Source: Nocardia sp. XZ_19_385 (GTDB taxonomy: Bacteria; Actinomycetota; Actinomycetes; Mycobacteriales; Mycobacteriaceae). Taken from it: 64,000 nucleotides of DNA. The stretch spans positions 1,116,001 to 1,180,000 of the forward strand of contig NZ_JACVEE010000002.1 in NCBI RefSeq assembly GCF_015355755.1, given 5' to 3'. Below the pieces are notes generated by a model. It saw only the letters and a program-made list of their open reading frames with translations. It was not told the origin of the DNA and ran no database searches. Below, in pieces: positions 15,628 to 24,341 of this stretch; the stretch's first letter is position 1; each line of letters starts with the position of its first letter. The position numbers and the translations under genes are program-made.

Positions 15628-16416
15628 TTACGGCAACCAGCTCACGTGGCCGTGCAGGAATGTGTACCCGATGTAGGCGACCGTGTCGATGGTGGCGTGC
15701 GCGAGCACCAACGGCCATAACCTGTTGGTGCGCTGCCAGAACCGGGCGAAGATCACACCCATCACCAGATTGCCGACTCCACCACCGAGGCCCTGATACA
15801 GGTGATAGCTGCCGCGTAGCAGGGCGGAGGCGAACAGCGACCGGTTGTCCGTCCAGCCGAGTTGACGCAGCCGGGTCAGCAGGTACCCGACGACCAGGAT
15901 TTCCTCGGCCGCCGAGTTCGCGCACGCCGACAGCACCAGCACCGGCAGCCGCCACCAGTGCTCGCCCAGCGACGCGGGCACGATCGTCACGCTCATTCCG
16001 AGCGCGTGCGCGGTCAAATACAGTCCGAGCCCGGGGATTCCGATCAGCGCCGCCAGCCCCAGGCCCGGCAGCACGTCCTGCCGCCACCGGAGTCGCCGCG
16101 CCAGCCCGACCGCCTTCGGCCCGATCCCGCTGCGCCACAACAGATACAACCCCAGCGCCGCCCACCCCAGCAGCCGCAGCACCCCGAGCAACTGGAACAG
16201 CAGATCCAGCATCGACTGCGCCGACCGCGACGGATTCAACTTCATCGTCTGGCCACCCACGCCGCCGGGCGAGAGCGCACTCTCCACCAGCGACAGCGCC
16301 GCACTCATTCCGCTGAGCCCGAAGGTGACGACCAGCACCACCACGATCTCGAGCCGGATCCCGCGCCGCTCCCGCTCCGTCAACTCCGTCTCGCCGGACC
16401 CCGCCGCACCATGCAT
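15628..16416 (-). CDS. CPBP-family intramembrane metalloprotease
   Basis: 262 residues with about seven hydrophobic segments. The CPBP (Abi/CAAX protease-like) motifs are 'SAAEEILVVGYLLTRL' (paired Glu), 'SYHLYQG' (His) and 'LAHATIDTV' (second His plus Asp). In the family these residues bind zinc inside the membrane. The usual EExxxR arginine is not at its normal place after EE, so activity is not assured. The substrate is unknown. It lies downstream of the MpaB-like oxygenase gene with a 19-base gap. Confidence 0.85.
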   Translation of the reverse strand: MHGAAGSGETELTERERRGIRLEIVVVLVVTFGLSGMSAALSLVESALSPGGVGGQTMKLNPSRSAQSMLDLLFQLLGVLRLLGWAALGLYLLWRSGIGPKAVGLARRLRWRQDVLPGLGLAALIGIPGLGLYLTAHALGMSVTIVPASLGEHWWRLPVLVLSACANSAAEEILVVGYLLTRLRQLGWTDNRSLFASALLRGSYHLYQGLGGGVGNLVMGVIFARFWQRTNRLWPLVLAHATIDTVAYIGYTFLHGHVSWLP

Positions 16417-16435
16417 ACGCTCGAATCTATGGGAG

Positions 16436-17683
16436 TCAGCGCCGGAACTCCTGCACCGGACGGGATTCCGCGGCGGCGTCCCCGACCTCGTTGCGATACC
16501 AGGCTTCTCGCCGATAGCGCTGCACCCGGTCGGCCACCTCGTCCAGACCCGGGACCAGGCGCCGCGCCGCCTCGGCTGTCAGCTGGAACGGAAATTGCAC
16601 CAGCGGATGCAGCACCCAGGGAAAGCGCCTGGGCATGGTGTGCGCGGCGTAGGTGGCGGGCGGCAACCAGAAACCGGTGTAGCCGATCTGCACCCGGTAG
16701 TTGATCTCGTCGCGGATCCGCTTGTGCCACGGGGTGCCCGGTTTCGGGGCGAAGGCGGGCAGGTAGGACTCCACCAGTTCGGCGCCGTCCGCCCCGGCGG
16801 TATGCGCGCGCTTGACGAAGGCCGCGAACATCAGCCGCACCGAGTCCCGGAAATCCCTTGGGTACCAGTCGGGTTGGACGCCGAGCAGATGACCGACATA
16901 GCGCCAGAAATGCAGGGTCGCCTCGATCTCGCGGATCGTGGTGGTGTGCCCGACACTCCACAGCGCCAGGCCGGGCACCACGCTGCCGCCCATCAGGGTC
17001 AGCGTCGCGTCGCCGACGCTGATCGGCACACCCCAGGCGGCCGCGTCCCATTCCGGCCGCTGCACCAGCTTGCGGCGGATGAAGACGTGCATGATCCGCA
17101 CCCGCATCGCGGTTTGCCGGCCGCGCGCACCGAGGTCGAGGCCGCCCGGCTCGGAGACGTCGATCCAGAACCGGACCGTCTCCAGCTGGCGTTTGTGCGC
17201 GCGGTCGCCCGCGTAACCGCCGGTATAGGACAGCGGTTTGGCGATGGAACTCTCCGAGTACATCTCCAGCGTGCTGGTGGTGGCGAAGCTGAAAACCGAA
17301 GTACCCCAGCGCCGGAACACTTTCGCGCCGAGATCGACGAGGTCGCGGTCGAGCCAGTCCGGCGGTGTCTCGAACTCCTCGAACAGCCGGATCAGCGAGG
17401 CGGGCGCGTCCGGGACCGTGTGGACTCCGGATTCCAGTGCCCGGTCCAGCATTTCGCGTCCGGCGCGGGGGCCGGTCGGACCCAGGTAGACCTCGTCGAC
17501 GAAGGCTTCCGCGACCGGATCGGCCTGGTAGTAGGCCTGGCCGAAGGCGCGGACCAGGTCGTCGGACGGTTGTGGATCGAAACCGAACAGGCGCTGCCAG
17601 AGGCGGCGGGCTCGCTGGACCTTCGGATCGTCGCGGTGGTCCCAGTAGCGGAACTCGGTGGGAATTCTTGGTTCTGCGGCCAT
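16436..17683 (-). CDS. MpaB-family oxygenase (DUF2236), copy 1
   Basis: 415 residues from ATG 17683. The DUF2236/latex-clearing-protein-like core is visible, with the conserved Arg-His region 'MRVRIMHVFIRR' and 'TLHFWRYVGHLLGV' (heme-ligand region). Relatives include rubber oxygenase Lcp and mycophenolic-acid MpaB. They contain heme b and use O2, but substrates in Nocardia-type bacteria are mostly unknown. It is divergently transcribed from a TetR gene (about 50 bp between starts), which probably controls it. A second family member is at 32617-33870. Confidence 0.87.
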   Translation of the reverse strand: MAAEPRIPTEFRYWDHRDDPKVQRARRLWQRLFGFDPQPSDDLVRAFGQAYYQADPVAEAFVDEVYLGPTGPRAGREMLDRALESGVHTVPDAPASLIRLFEEFETPPDWLDRDLVDLGAKVFRRWGTSVFSFATTSTLEMYSESSIAKPLSYTGGYAGDRAHKRQLETVRFWIDVSEPGGLDLGARGRQTAMRVRIMHVFIRRKLVQRPEWDAAAWGVPISVGDATLTLMGGSVVPGLALWSVGHTTTIREIEATLHFWRYVGHLLGVQPDWYPRDFRDSVRLMFAAFVKRAHTAGADGAELVESYLPAFAPKPGTPWHKRIRDEINYRVQIGYTGFWLPPATYAAHTMPRRFPWVLHPLVQFPFQLTAEAARRLVPGLDEVADRVQRYRREAWYRNEVGDAAAESRPVQEFRR

Positions 17684-17732
17684 AACGCAGCCTAAGATGA
17701 GTAAATGCTCGACTTCTACTCGCGTTTTTCGC

Positions 17733-18362
17733 ATGGTCGCCCGGCGTAAACAGCCGAGCCAGGAGCGCTCCCGGGACTCGGTCGAGCGGGTCCTGGCGTC
17801 GGCTACTCGACTTTTCGCCGAACGCGGGGTGGCGAATACCTCCACCAACCGGATCGCCGAGCACGCGAGTATGAGCATCGGCACGCTGTATCGCTATTTC
17901 GCCGACAAGGAGGAAATCCTCGAGCAGTTGCGGCTACGGCTGCTCGCGGAATTGGAGGAGGACTTCACCACGGCCGTGCTCACCGGGATGTCGCTGGACC
18001 CGCGCGAGTCCTTCAACCGCAGCCTGCACGGCATCGTCGGCACGCTGACCAAACACCGCGCCCTGGTGCGTGCGCTCACGGCCGGTGCGACCCTGGACGG
18101 CCTCGGCTTCGGCGAGCTGGAACGTCGGCTGCTGGTGCTGACCCGCGCCTATCTGCTGCACGTGCTCGGACCGCTGCCGGACGACGAACTCGACACCAAG
18201 GCCTACGTCATGGTCAGTGTCGGCCTGGCCACCAGCTTGCGTATCGGTATCGACGCGCCCGCGCACCTGGACCGGTCGAAACTGATCGACGAGGCCGCGG
18301 TGATGGTCGCGGGCTGGTTGAGTGCGAGCGCGTTGCCGCGGGATGCGCTGCCGGGGAACTAG
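17733..18362 (+). CDS. TetR-family regulator, divergent from MpaB-like gene
   Basis: 209 residues from ATG 17733; ATG 17697 is also in frame. The HTH is 'ADKEEILEQL' preceded by 'NRIAEHASMSIGTLYRYF', the canonical TetR signature. The intergenic DNA contains GAGTA...TACTC arms (about 17699-17720) that could be an operator shared with the oxygenase gene. The C-terminal domain contains 'HRALVRALTAGATLDGLGF', as in many lipid- or aromatic-responsive TetRs. Its 3' end overlaps the convergent DUF2470 gene by 4 bases. Confidence 0.9.
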   Translation: MVARRKQPSQERSRDSVERVLASATRLFAERGVANTSTNRIAEHASMSIGTLYRYFADKEEILEQLRLRLLAELEEDFTTAVLTGMSLDPRESFNRSLHGIVGTLTKHRALVRALTAGATLDGLGFGELERRLLVLTRAYLLHVLGPLPDDELDTKAYVMVSVGLATSLRIGIDAPAHLDRSKLIDEAAVMVAGWLSASALPRDALPGN

Positions 18363-19120
18363 ATTCGGCGGATTCCATTGAGGAACGGGCAGCCGGCGAG
18401 GGTGCGGACGGCGCGGCTGAGGGATTCGATGTCGTCGGCGGGGGCGTTGAAGGGGAGGCGGAAGTCGTGGTCGCCGTCGTGGCCTTCGATGCGGAGGGTG
18501 AGGCCGTAGCGGTCGATGGCCAGCGGGTGCACGGCGCCGGTGCGCAGGCGCGGGGGCAGGTGGCGGGCGAGCTGGGTGATGATGTCGGCGTGGTCCTCGT
18601 CGAGGTGCTGCAGCCACGCGGATTCCATGCCGCAGAACGGATCCGGCTGGGCGAGCCGGAGTTGATCGACGCACACCGATTCGGCGCCGGTCGCGTCCGC
18701 CATCACCGCCGACTCCAGCACCAGGCGCAGCAGTGTCGCGGTGTGGCCGACGTCGAGCAGTTCCGGATGCGGGTGCTCCTTCGCGACCTCGGTCGCCAGG
18801 GCCCGCTGCGCCTGCACCGGCACCGATCGCACCGATCCGCGCAACCACACCAGCGATCGCACCGGTTCCCGCAGCGGCAACGGCGCGTGATCGGTCAACT
18901 CCAGCACCGCCGCCGACCCGCCGGCCCGTGCGTTCCCGACCAGCACCGCGGCCACCGAAGCTGTCGGCACCGCGATCACGACATCGCCGCATTCCCGCAG
19001 GTAATGCACGGTCGTGGGCGTCGGATCGACACCGGGCAGCGCGAGCACCGCCTGCTCGGCATGAGCACACGCGCTCCGCACCCGCTCAGCGGTCGTGGGC
19101 GCGATGGTCGAAGTCGGCAT
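18359..19120 (-). CDS. DUF2470 protein, heme-oxygenase-related (Rv3839-like)
   Basis: 253 residues from ATG 19120, with CGGAGG 7 bases upstream. The C-terminal third contains 'HLDEDHADIITQLARHL' and 'LAIDRYGLTLRIEG', which is the DUF2470/HugZ C-terminal domain pattern. The N-terminal half resembles the split-barrel partner of those proteins. HugZ-type enzymes degrade heme to free iron. The heme ligand of HugZ cannot be confirmed here. An IdeR-like box 30 bases upstream and the synteny with Rv3839, an IdeR-repressed gene, support an iron-starvation role. Confidence 0.78.
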   Translation of the reverse strand: MPTSTIAPTTAERVRSACAHAEQAVLALPGVDPTPTTVHYLRECGDVVIAVPTASVAAVLVGNARAGGSAAVLELTDHAPLPLREPVRSLVWLRGSVRSVPVQAQRALATEVAKEHPHPELLDVGHTATLLRLVLESAVMADATGAESVCVDQLRLAQPDPFCGMESAWLQHLDEDHADIITQLARHLPPRLRTGAVHPLAIDRYGLTLRIEGHDGDHDFRLPFNAPADDIESLSRAVRTLAGCPFLNGIRRI

Positions 19121-19149
19121 GCAAACCTCCGAGGAAGACGGCGGTGGAA

Positions 19150-19168
19150 TTAGGTAAACCTAAGCTAA
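19150..19168. promoter_or_regulatory. IdeR/DtxR-type iron box upstream of DUF2470 gene
   Basis: TTAGGTAAACCTAAGCTAA matches 15 of 19 positions of TTAGGTTAGSCTAACCTAA. It is placed 30-48 bases upstream of the translation start, where a repressor would block transcription. Confidence 0.75.
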
Positions 19169-19306
19169 GTCACGGAGATCACTTCCGCAACCTCTTGGCC
19201 CGAACTCGCTGTGCCGCCGAACCGGGAAACCATTGGCACACAGCGACTCAGAGCGCGCCGTGCCGCCCGGTGGTGCCGCGCCGGGACGCGAAGTTACGGT
19301 TGACGG

Positions 19307-19720
19307 GTGGCGGATGGGACGACGAACGAACCGGTGCTGGTGGCGCTGACGGTGCCCGCTCGGCGGAGTCTGGTCGAGGGATTGGTGCGCGAAGCCGGGG
19401 TCACCACGGGCGCGGCGCCGGTGGTCGATGTCGATGTGCCCGATGCCGAGCTCGCGGACTTCCTGGCCGGAGTCGCGCACGCCGACGGCGGTTTCGTCGC
19501 CCGGACGGACAGCGGGGAGCGGGCCGTGGCAGTGGTCGCGGCGACCGTGGCGGCGCTGTGCGGGGAGGACATTCGGGCGGCCCTCGCAGCACCGGATATC
19601 GCGTTTCTGACCGGGCTGAAACCGCCCGCCGTCGAGGCGGCGCGCGGGGTGCTGCTGGCCGTCGAAACCGAGTCGGTGGCGGACGTGACACGCGCGCTCG
19701 GGATTCTTGCCCCGAATTAG
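19307..19720 (+). CDS. Hypothetical protein, 137 aa
   Basis: 137 residues from GTG 19307. Composition is Ala/Val-rich, with two short similar stretches around 'VLVALTVPARRSLVEGLV' and 'RAVAVVAATVAALCG', and no signal or membrane segment of full length. No family is recognised. Codon use fits a real gene, and it ends 47 bases before pheA on the same strand. The ribosome site is weak, so the start could differ. Confidence 0.55.
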   Translation: MADGTTNEPVLVALTVPARRSLVEGLVREAGVTTGAAPVVDVDVPDAELADFLAGVAHADGGFVARTDSGERAVAVVAATVAALCGEDIRAALAAPDIAFLTGLKPPAVEAARGVLLAVETESVADVTRALGILAPN

Positions 19721-19767
19721 CCTGCGATCCCTGAGCCTCCCTTCCGGACGCAAGTAATGTCGTAGGC

Positions 19768-20682
19768 GTGCCGCGTATCGCGTACTTCGGTCCCTCCGGG
19801 ACATTCACCGAGATGGCTTTGGCCAAGCTCGAATCCTCTGGCGCCTTCGAGGGGGCGGTGGAGCGCGTCGCCGCGCCCAGCCAAGGGGCGGCGCTGGAGT
19901 TGATCCGGGCCGGGCAGGTCGACGGCGCCGTGGTGCCGATCGAGAGTTCGGTGGAGGGTTCGATTTCGGCGACACTGGATTCGCTGGCGATCGGGCCGCG
20001 GCTGCAGATCGTCGCGGAGACCGAGCTCGAGGTCACCTTCACGATTCTCGGCCAGCCCGGGACGCGGCTGGCCGATGTGCGGACACTGGCCGCCTATCCG
20101 GTGGCCGCGGCGCAGGTGCGCGAATGGGTCGCGCGGGAACTGTCCGAAGCTCAGCTCTACACCTCGGCCTCGAACGCGGCCGCCGCCGAGGACGTGGCGG
20201 CGGGCCACGCTGACGCGGCGGTTTCGACAGCGCTGGCCGGAGAGCGGCTCGGGTTGGACGTGCTCGCCGCCGGAGTGGCCGACCACGATCAAGCCATCAC
20301 CCGGTTCGTGCTGGTCACCCGGCCGTGCGTAGCGCCCGCCGCGACCGGCGCCGACCGCACCTCGATCGTGCTGGATCTGGCCAACGAGCCCGGTTCGCTG
20401 ATGCGCGCGTTCGCCGAGTTCGCGACCCGCGGCATCGACCTGACCCGCATCGAATCCCGGCCCACCCGAACGAGTTTCGGAACCTACCGGTTCTATCTCG
20501 ACTGCGTCGGGCACATCGACGACACCGCGGTCGCGGAAGCGCTCAAGGCGCTGCATCGCACCGCGGGAATCCGATTCCTCGGTTCCTGGCCGGCGACCTC
20601 GGCCACCGGAGCCCCGCCCCCGTCCGACGAGGACGCGGCGGAATGGTTGACCCAGTTGCGGAAAGGGGTGGCCGACCGATGA
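19768..20682 (+). CDS. pheA: Prephenate dehydratase
   Basis: 304 residues from GTG 19768 ('VPRIAYFGPSGTFTEMA'). The catalytic prephenate dehydratase domain occupies about residues 1-185, with 'VVPIESSVEGSI' and 'HDQAITRFVLV', where the Thr of TRF is catalytic. The C-terminal ACT domain includes 'ANEPGSLMRAF' and 'RIESRPTRTSFGTYRFYLD', whose ESRP motif binds phenylalanine for feedback inhibition. It makes phenylpyruvate for Phe synthesis. No chorismate mutase domain is fused, as usual in actinobacteria. It overlaps the next gene by ATGA. Confidence 0.96.
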   Translation: MPRIAYFGPSGTFTEMALAKLESSGAFEGAVERVAAPSQGAALELIRAGQVDGAVVPIESSVEGSISATLDSLAIGPRLQIVAETELEVTFTILGQPGTRLADVRTLAAYPVAAAQVREWVARELSEAQLYTSASNAAAAEDVAAGHADAAVSTALAGERLGLDVLAAGVADHDQAITRFVLVTRPCVAPAATGADRTSIVLDLANEPGSLMRAFAEFATRGIDLTRIESRPTRTSFGTYRFYLDCVGHIDDTAVAEALKALHRTAGIRFLGSWPATSATGAPPPSDEDAAEWLTQLRKGVADR

Positions 20683-21338
20683 GCAAGCTGATTCTGGTCC
20701 GGCACGGCGAGACCGAAGGCAATGTCGCCAAGATCCTCGATACCCGCGTGCCCGGCTTACCGCTCACCGAACGCGGTGCGGCACAGGCGAAAACGTTCGG
20801 TGCGAGCCTATCGGCGGTGCCGCAGGCGCTGTTCTGCTCGGCGGCGCTGCGAGCGAGACAGACCGCGAGTTATATCGAAGCGGCGACCGGCGTGCCGGCT
20901 CAGGTGCTCGAGGGGGTGCACGAAGTCCAGGTCGGTGATCTGGAGGGCCGCAACGACTCTCGGTCGCACGATGTGTTTCTCGAGATCTATCACGCCTGGC
21001 ACGAGGGCGATCTCGCCTTGCGTGTGCCCGGCGGGGAATCCGGTCTTGAGGTTCTAGAGCGGATCGTTCCGATCATCGAGGACTTGCGCGCGAAGTACCT
21101 GAGTGAGGATTCGGGTGGGGATGTCCTGCTCGTAAATCACGGTGCCGCAATGCGTTTGATCGGCCGCACGCTCGCCGGGGTGGCACCGCCGTTCACCACC
21201 AACAACCACTTGGACAACACCGAGACCATCGAGTTGGTACCGCGCGCCGATGGCGGATGGGACTGCGCCCGCTGGGGTCGCTTCACGCCACCCTTCGGCT
21301 ACAAGGCCGCCCCTACCCAAGACGACCCGATGGGGTGA
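20679..21338 (+). CDS. Histidine phosphatase / phosphoglycerate mutase family protein
   Basis: 219 residues from ATG 20679, overlapping the pheA stop. The motif 'LILVRHGETEGNVA' carries the phospho-accepting His, and 'VLLVNHGAAMRLIG' carries the second catalytic His. Typical cofactor-independent members of this branch are acid phosphatases rather than glycolytic mutases. The pheA-mutase pairing is conserved in M. tuberculosis (Rv3838c-Rv3837c), which hints at a housekeeping phosphatase co-made with PheA. The stop codon abuts repeat family 1 copy B. Confidence 0.9.
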   Translation: MSKLILVRHGETEGNVAKILDTRVPGLPLTERGAAQAKTFGASLSAVPQALFCSAALRARQTASYIEAATGVPAQVLEGVHEVQVGDLEGRNDSRSHDVFLEIYHAWHEGDLALRVPGGESGLEVLERIVPIIEDLRAKYLSEDSGGDVLLVNHGAAMRLIGRTLAGVAPPFTTNNHLDNTETIELVPRADGGWDCARWGRFTPPFGYKAAPTQDDPMG

Positions 21339-21470
21339 TCAGCCGGACGACACCTCGCTGGCGCTCGGCTTTCGTCCGGCTGATTTCGTCGGATGGGCAC
21401 CGGGGGCGCTTCGCTTCCCCGGTGCCGCGCTGCTTCGGGCTTGCCTCGCTTCGCTCGGCGTTCGCCCTGA
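21338..21470 (+). repeat. Structured intergenic repeat, family 1, copy B
   Basis: 133 bases. Helix 1 (21338-21350 with 21372-21384) is a perfect 13-bp stem. It shares only GGACGA/TCGTCC with copy A; the outer pairs are replaced by other pairs. Helix 2 (21396-21405 with 21417-21426) and its CGCTTCGCT loop are identical to copy A. The remaining bases differ at 2 of 75 positions. Like copy A it begins at the last base of a stop codon and lies between convergent genes. Confidence 0.85.
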
Positions 21471-21511
21471 GGTACTGGAGGGCAAAAGCAGAGAGGCTGG
21501 GCTGGAAGCAG

Positions 21512-21545
21512 TTCACCCCGCCGCAGTTTCCTGCGACGGGGTGAA
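21512..21545. terminator. Bidirectional hairpin terminator
   Basis: TTCACCCCG-C-CGCAG pairs with CTGCG-A-CGGGGTGAA (21512-21545). It lies between the convergent mutase and EspG genes, 12 bases from the EspG stop. Confidence 0.75.
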
Positions 21546-21556
21546 AGTGGTTGCTC

Positions 21557-22387
21557 TTACTGAAGTTTCGCGGAGGGTGGGAAGTCTTCCCGTTCCGGGA
21601 GTGAGTTCATCAGGTCCAGTAGTGCTTGGCGCAGGCGGGCGGTGGTGCCGCTGCTGATGGACGACCATTTGGTGCCGTCGTCGGCGAGGCTGGCGGTGAC
21701 GATGAAGCGGCCGTTGCGGGTGTTGAAGATGGCGATGTGGTTGTCGGAGACGTCGCGGGTGCCGTCGCCGTAGACCACTGCCGAAATTTGGGCGTGGGAA
21801 TGGATTTCGACCACGGCCGAGGCGAGCGTTTGCGCGTCTCGGTTCGGGGTGCAGATTTTCGTCAAGCGGTTCGTGGTGGCTGCCGCGTCGCCGGTGTCGC
21901 CGAAAACCTCGGCGAGCAGCTCGGTTTGGGCGTTCATGCCGGTCAGTTCGAGCGGGTCGGCGGTGCCGAGGGCCGCGATGATCGGACCGGGCAGATCGTC
22001 GTCGACCGCGCTGATGACGTAGGACTCCGGCCCGCGAAGGGCGAGGACCGCCCGGTCGTCACCCTTCGCGAGGCACAACCGGCTGATCGCGCCTTCCACG
22101 ACCAGGCGCAGGGAAAGCACCCAGTGCGGCCGGTACAGCACGCGCAGCCGGTCTTCGAGTTCTCCGTGGACCGCTCGATCGACCAGCAGATCCCGGTCGT
22201 CGAGGGACTGGGCGGCCACGACCATCGCCGCGTCGTGAGCTGCTTGGTCGTCGTAGCGCCCCATGGCCTGGAGCACCACGGGCATCTCGTCGAGCTGCAG
22301 CTTCTCCATCAGAAACTGCATCTCGTCGAGCGACAACGCGACGCTCCCGAGCGTTGACGGACCGGGGCCCGCACCCAGAATTGTCAC
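21557..22387 (-). CDS. EspG-family ESX secretion chaperone
   Basis: 276 residues, start GTG 22387 overlapping the PPE stop (GTGA). It starts with 'LSLDEMQFLMEKLQLDEMPVVL', the typical EspG opening beta-strand/helix segment, and continues with EspG-like alternating beta-strands ('YVISAVDDDLPGPI', 'FIVTASL') and a helical C-terminus with 'LRQALLDLMNSLP'. EspG proteins bind the tip of PPE in cognate PE-PPE dimers and keep them soluble before type VII secretion. The genetic coupling to PE and PPE supports this assignment. Confidence 0.85.
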   Translation of the reverse strand: MTILGAGPGPSTLGSVALSLDEMQFLMEKLQLDEMPVVLQAMGRYDDQAAHDAAMVVAAQSLDDRDLLVDRAVHGELEDRLRVLYRPHWVLSLRLVVEGAISRLCLAKGDDRAVLALRGPESYVISAVDDDLPGPIIAALGTADPLELTGMNAQTELLAEVFGDTGDAAATTNRLTKICTPNRDAQTLASAVVEIHSHAQISAVVYGDGTRDVSDNHIAIFNTRNGRFIVTASLADDGTKWSSISSGTTARLRQALLDLMNSLPEREDFPPSAKLQ

Positions 22388-23466
22388 TTATTTTGCCCGG
22401 TGTTGGCGCCGATCACACCGTCGGCGATGAAGCGACCGTCGGTGAACTGGTCGTCCTGCAGGTCGACGGCGGACTTGCGCTCGTGCTCTTCGTCCTCGTC
22501 GTTGGCGGCGCGGGTGGGGGTCAGCGGGCTGTTCAGGTTGGACGCCGGACGGGTGGCGGTGCTTTCCATCCGCATGCCGCTGCTGCTGGCGGGCATCGAG
22601 CCGAGGCCCGAGCCACCGACCGTGGCCGGGGTGCCCCAGCCCGCGGGCAGCTGGACCGTGCTGGCGCCGACGGTGGACGCGACGGTGATCGCGGCGGCGG
22701 GCGCGGTGACAGCGGCGGCGGCCGGAGCGACCATGGCAGCCCCGGCTCCGGCCGGAGCGGTGACCGCCGAGACGGCCGCACCGGCCAGGTTGGCGCCGGT
22801 GCCGACAGCGCTGCTGGCCACCGACCCCGCGACATTGGCGACCTGGGTCGCCGCGCCGCCGGCGTGCTGCACCGCGCTCGACACCGCGCTGAGCGCCATG
22901 CTGATCGGATCGGCGGCGCCGGCGCCTTCGGCGATGTGCGGCGGGTCGGAGAACTCACCGGGGGTCGACACCTGGGCGGTGGTGGCCGCCTCGTAGGTCT
23001 CCATGGTGAGCGCGGCGCGCAGGTCCATCGCGGCCTTGGCGGCCTCGAGTACCTCGGCGTCGCCACGCAGCGCGCCACCGGTGGTGTGCGAGGCCGCGCG
23101 GGCGGTGTTGAGCGCCACGATCTCCGGCAGGCTGGGCATGGCGATCGACGCCACGGTGTAGGCGGTCGCGTTGGCGGCGGCCTTGGCGCTCATGGCGGCG
23201 GCCAGCACGCCCTGCTGCTCGGCCCAGCCGGTGAACCCGGCGAGCTTCCCGATCGCGTTCATACCGTTGACGCCCTGCAACCCGACGCCGAGTTCGGCGA
23301 CCACGCGGGCGACGGTCGCGGTGGCCTCGACCCAGACGCCGGTGAGTGCGCCCCACGCGCTGGAGGCGGCCGAGATCGGAACGGCGTGCGCGCCCGCGTT
23401 GAGTGCGATGGAATTGGCTTCGGCCATACGGGGCAGCCAGAACACCCCGGTGATACCTGCGGTCAT
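22384..23466 (-). CDS. PPE-family protein
   Basis: 360 residues from ATG 23466. The N-terminal about 170 residues are an all-helical PPE-type domain: 'TGVFWLPRMAEANSIALNAG' replaces the usual 'F-x-x-LPPEINSARM' text, and 'SAASSAWGALTGVWVEAT' corresponds to the W-x-G region. The C-terminus is Ala/Val/Gly-rich, then acidic and charged. The Pro-Pro-Glu triad itself is not conserved (PRMAE). No YxxxD/E secretion motif is visible. It sits between PE and EspG genes, so a PE-PPE-EspG assembly is likely. Confidence 0.8.
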   Translation of the reverse strand: MTAGITGVFWLPRMAEANSIALNAGAHAVPISAASSAWGALTGVWVEATATVARVVAELGVGLQGVNGMNAIGKLAGFTGWAEQQGVLAAAMSAKAAANATAYTVASIAMPSLPEIVALNTARAASHTTGGALRGDAEVLEAAKAAMDLRAALTMETYEAATTAQVSTPGEFSDPPHIAEGAGAADPISMALSAVSSAVQHAGGAATQVANVAGSVASSAVGTGANLAGAAVSAVTAPAGAGAAMVAPAAAAVTAPAAAITVASTVGASTVQLPAGWGTPATVGGSGLGSMPASSSGMRMESTATRPASNLNSPLTPTRAANDEDEEHERKSAVDLQDDQFTDGRFIADGVIGANTGQNK

Positions 23467-23506
23467 GCTTATTTCTCCCCTGTAATCAGTGCTAGTAGTG
23501 CGTGGC

Positions 23507-23827
23507 CTAGACGATGGTGTTCATGACGGCGCTCATGATGCTCGCCTTGGCCGAGTCTTCGGCGACGTGCGCGGCCAGCTGGGCACGCAGCACATTGGCG
23601 GCGTGATGCAGCTCGAGCACGCCCTGAGCGACCACGCGGTCGTGGCTCGTCGCGGCCTTGTTGAAGTGATTGGCGGCGAGCAAGGAGACTTCCTCGGCAC
23701 CGGAGGGGATGACGTGCGTCGCGGGAGCGGTGAGCGCGCCGGCGGCAGCGAGCCGATCGGCGAGCAGATCCAGCTCGGCGGCGGCAAGCAGGACAGCTTC
23801 GGGTGTGATGTTTACGAGGCCAACCAT
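23507..23827 (-). CDS. PE-family protein
   Basis: 106 residues from ATG 23827 with GGAG upstream. The sequence 'ITPEAVLLAAAELDLLADRL' carries the Pro-Glu pair, followed by 'VIPSGAEEVSLLAANHF', the conserved turn of PE proteins. The two helices form the PE half of a PE-PPE heterodimer. It has essentially no extra C-terminal domain. The usual YxxxD/E export motif at the end of helix 2 is not found; the end is 'SAKASIMSAVMNTIV'. Confidence 0.83.
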   Translation of the reverse strand: MVGLVNITPEAVLLAAAELDLLADRLAAAGALTAPATHVIPSGAEEVSLLAANHFNKAATSHDRVVAQGVLELHHAANVLRAQLAAHVAEDSAKASIMSAVMNTIV

Positions 23828-23983
23828 GACTCGACTCCTTCTAGTGGCGGCAATTGGGCGGAACCACGAGAATTCCCCCTTCGAGTGATAGGACGCGATA
23901 GCGCTGCGATCGGTTCCATCGAATCCCCTACTTCTTTCAGCGATCTTGCCCAGCTCTTAATGAACCCGCAAGCTCGAACAAGA

Positions 23984-24337
23984 TTATCCCCATCCCAGCT
24001 CATGCAGCCGGTCTTCGTCAATCCCGAAATAGTGTGCGATCTCGTGGATCACAGTGATTGCGACCTCGTCGACGACCTGGTTCTCATCAGCGCAGATGTC
24101 GAGAATCGCGTCCTGGTAGATGGTCACCGTGTCGGGCAGCACCCCGCCGTACTGACTATCGACCCGATCGGTCAGCGCGATCCCGTGATAGAGGCCGAGC
24201 AATTGTGGATCCTCCGGATTGCGAGGTTCGATCAGAATCACCACATTGTCGATCGCACGGGCCAGTTCCGGCGGGATCTGATCGAGCGCATCGCCGACCA
24301 GTTGCTCGAACCGATCGTCGGACATGGAGACCGCCAC
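23984..24337 (-). CDS. Zinicin-like zinc metallopeptidase (Rv3836 type)
   Basis: 117 residues. The motif 'VIHEIAHYFGIDEDRLHELG' contains HExxHxxGxxD, placing it in the minimal metalloprotease family DUF1025/zincin-like with an aspzincin-type third ligand. It is cytosolic with no signal. The start GTG 24337 gives 'MAVSMSDDRFEQLV'; ATG 24325 is the alternative. The upstream septum-formation gene ends 4 bases before the start, so the pair is translationally coupled, as in Rv3836-Rv3835. Confidence 0.9.
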   Translation of the reverse strand: MAVSMSDDRFEQLVGDALDQIPPELARAIDNVVILIEPRNPEDPQLLGLYHGIALTDRVDSQYGGVLPDTVTIYQDAILDICADENQVVDEVAITVIHEIAHYFGIDEDRLHELGWG

Positions 24338-24341
24338 GCGC

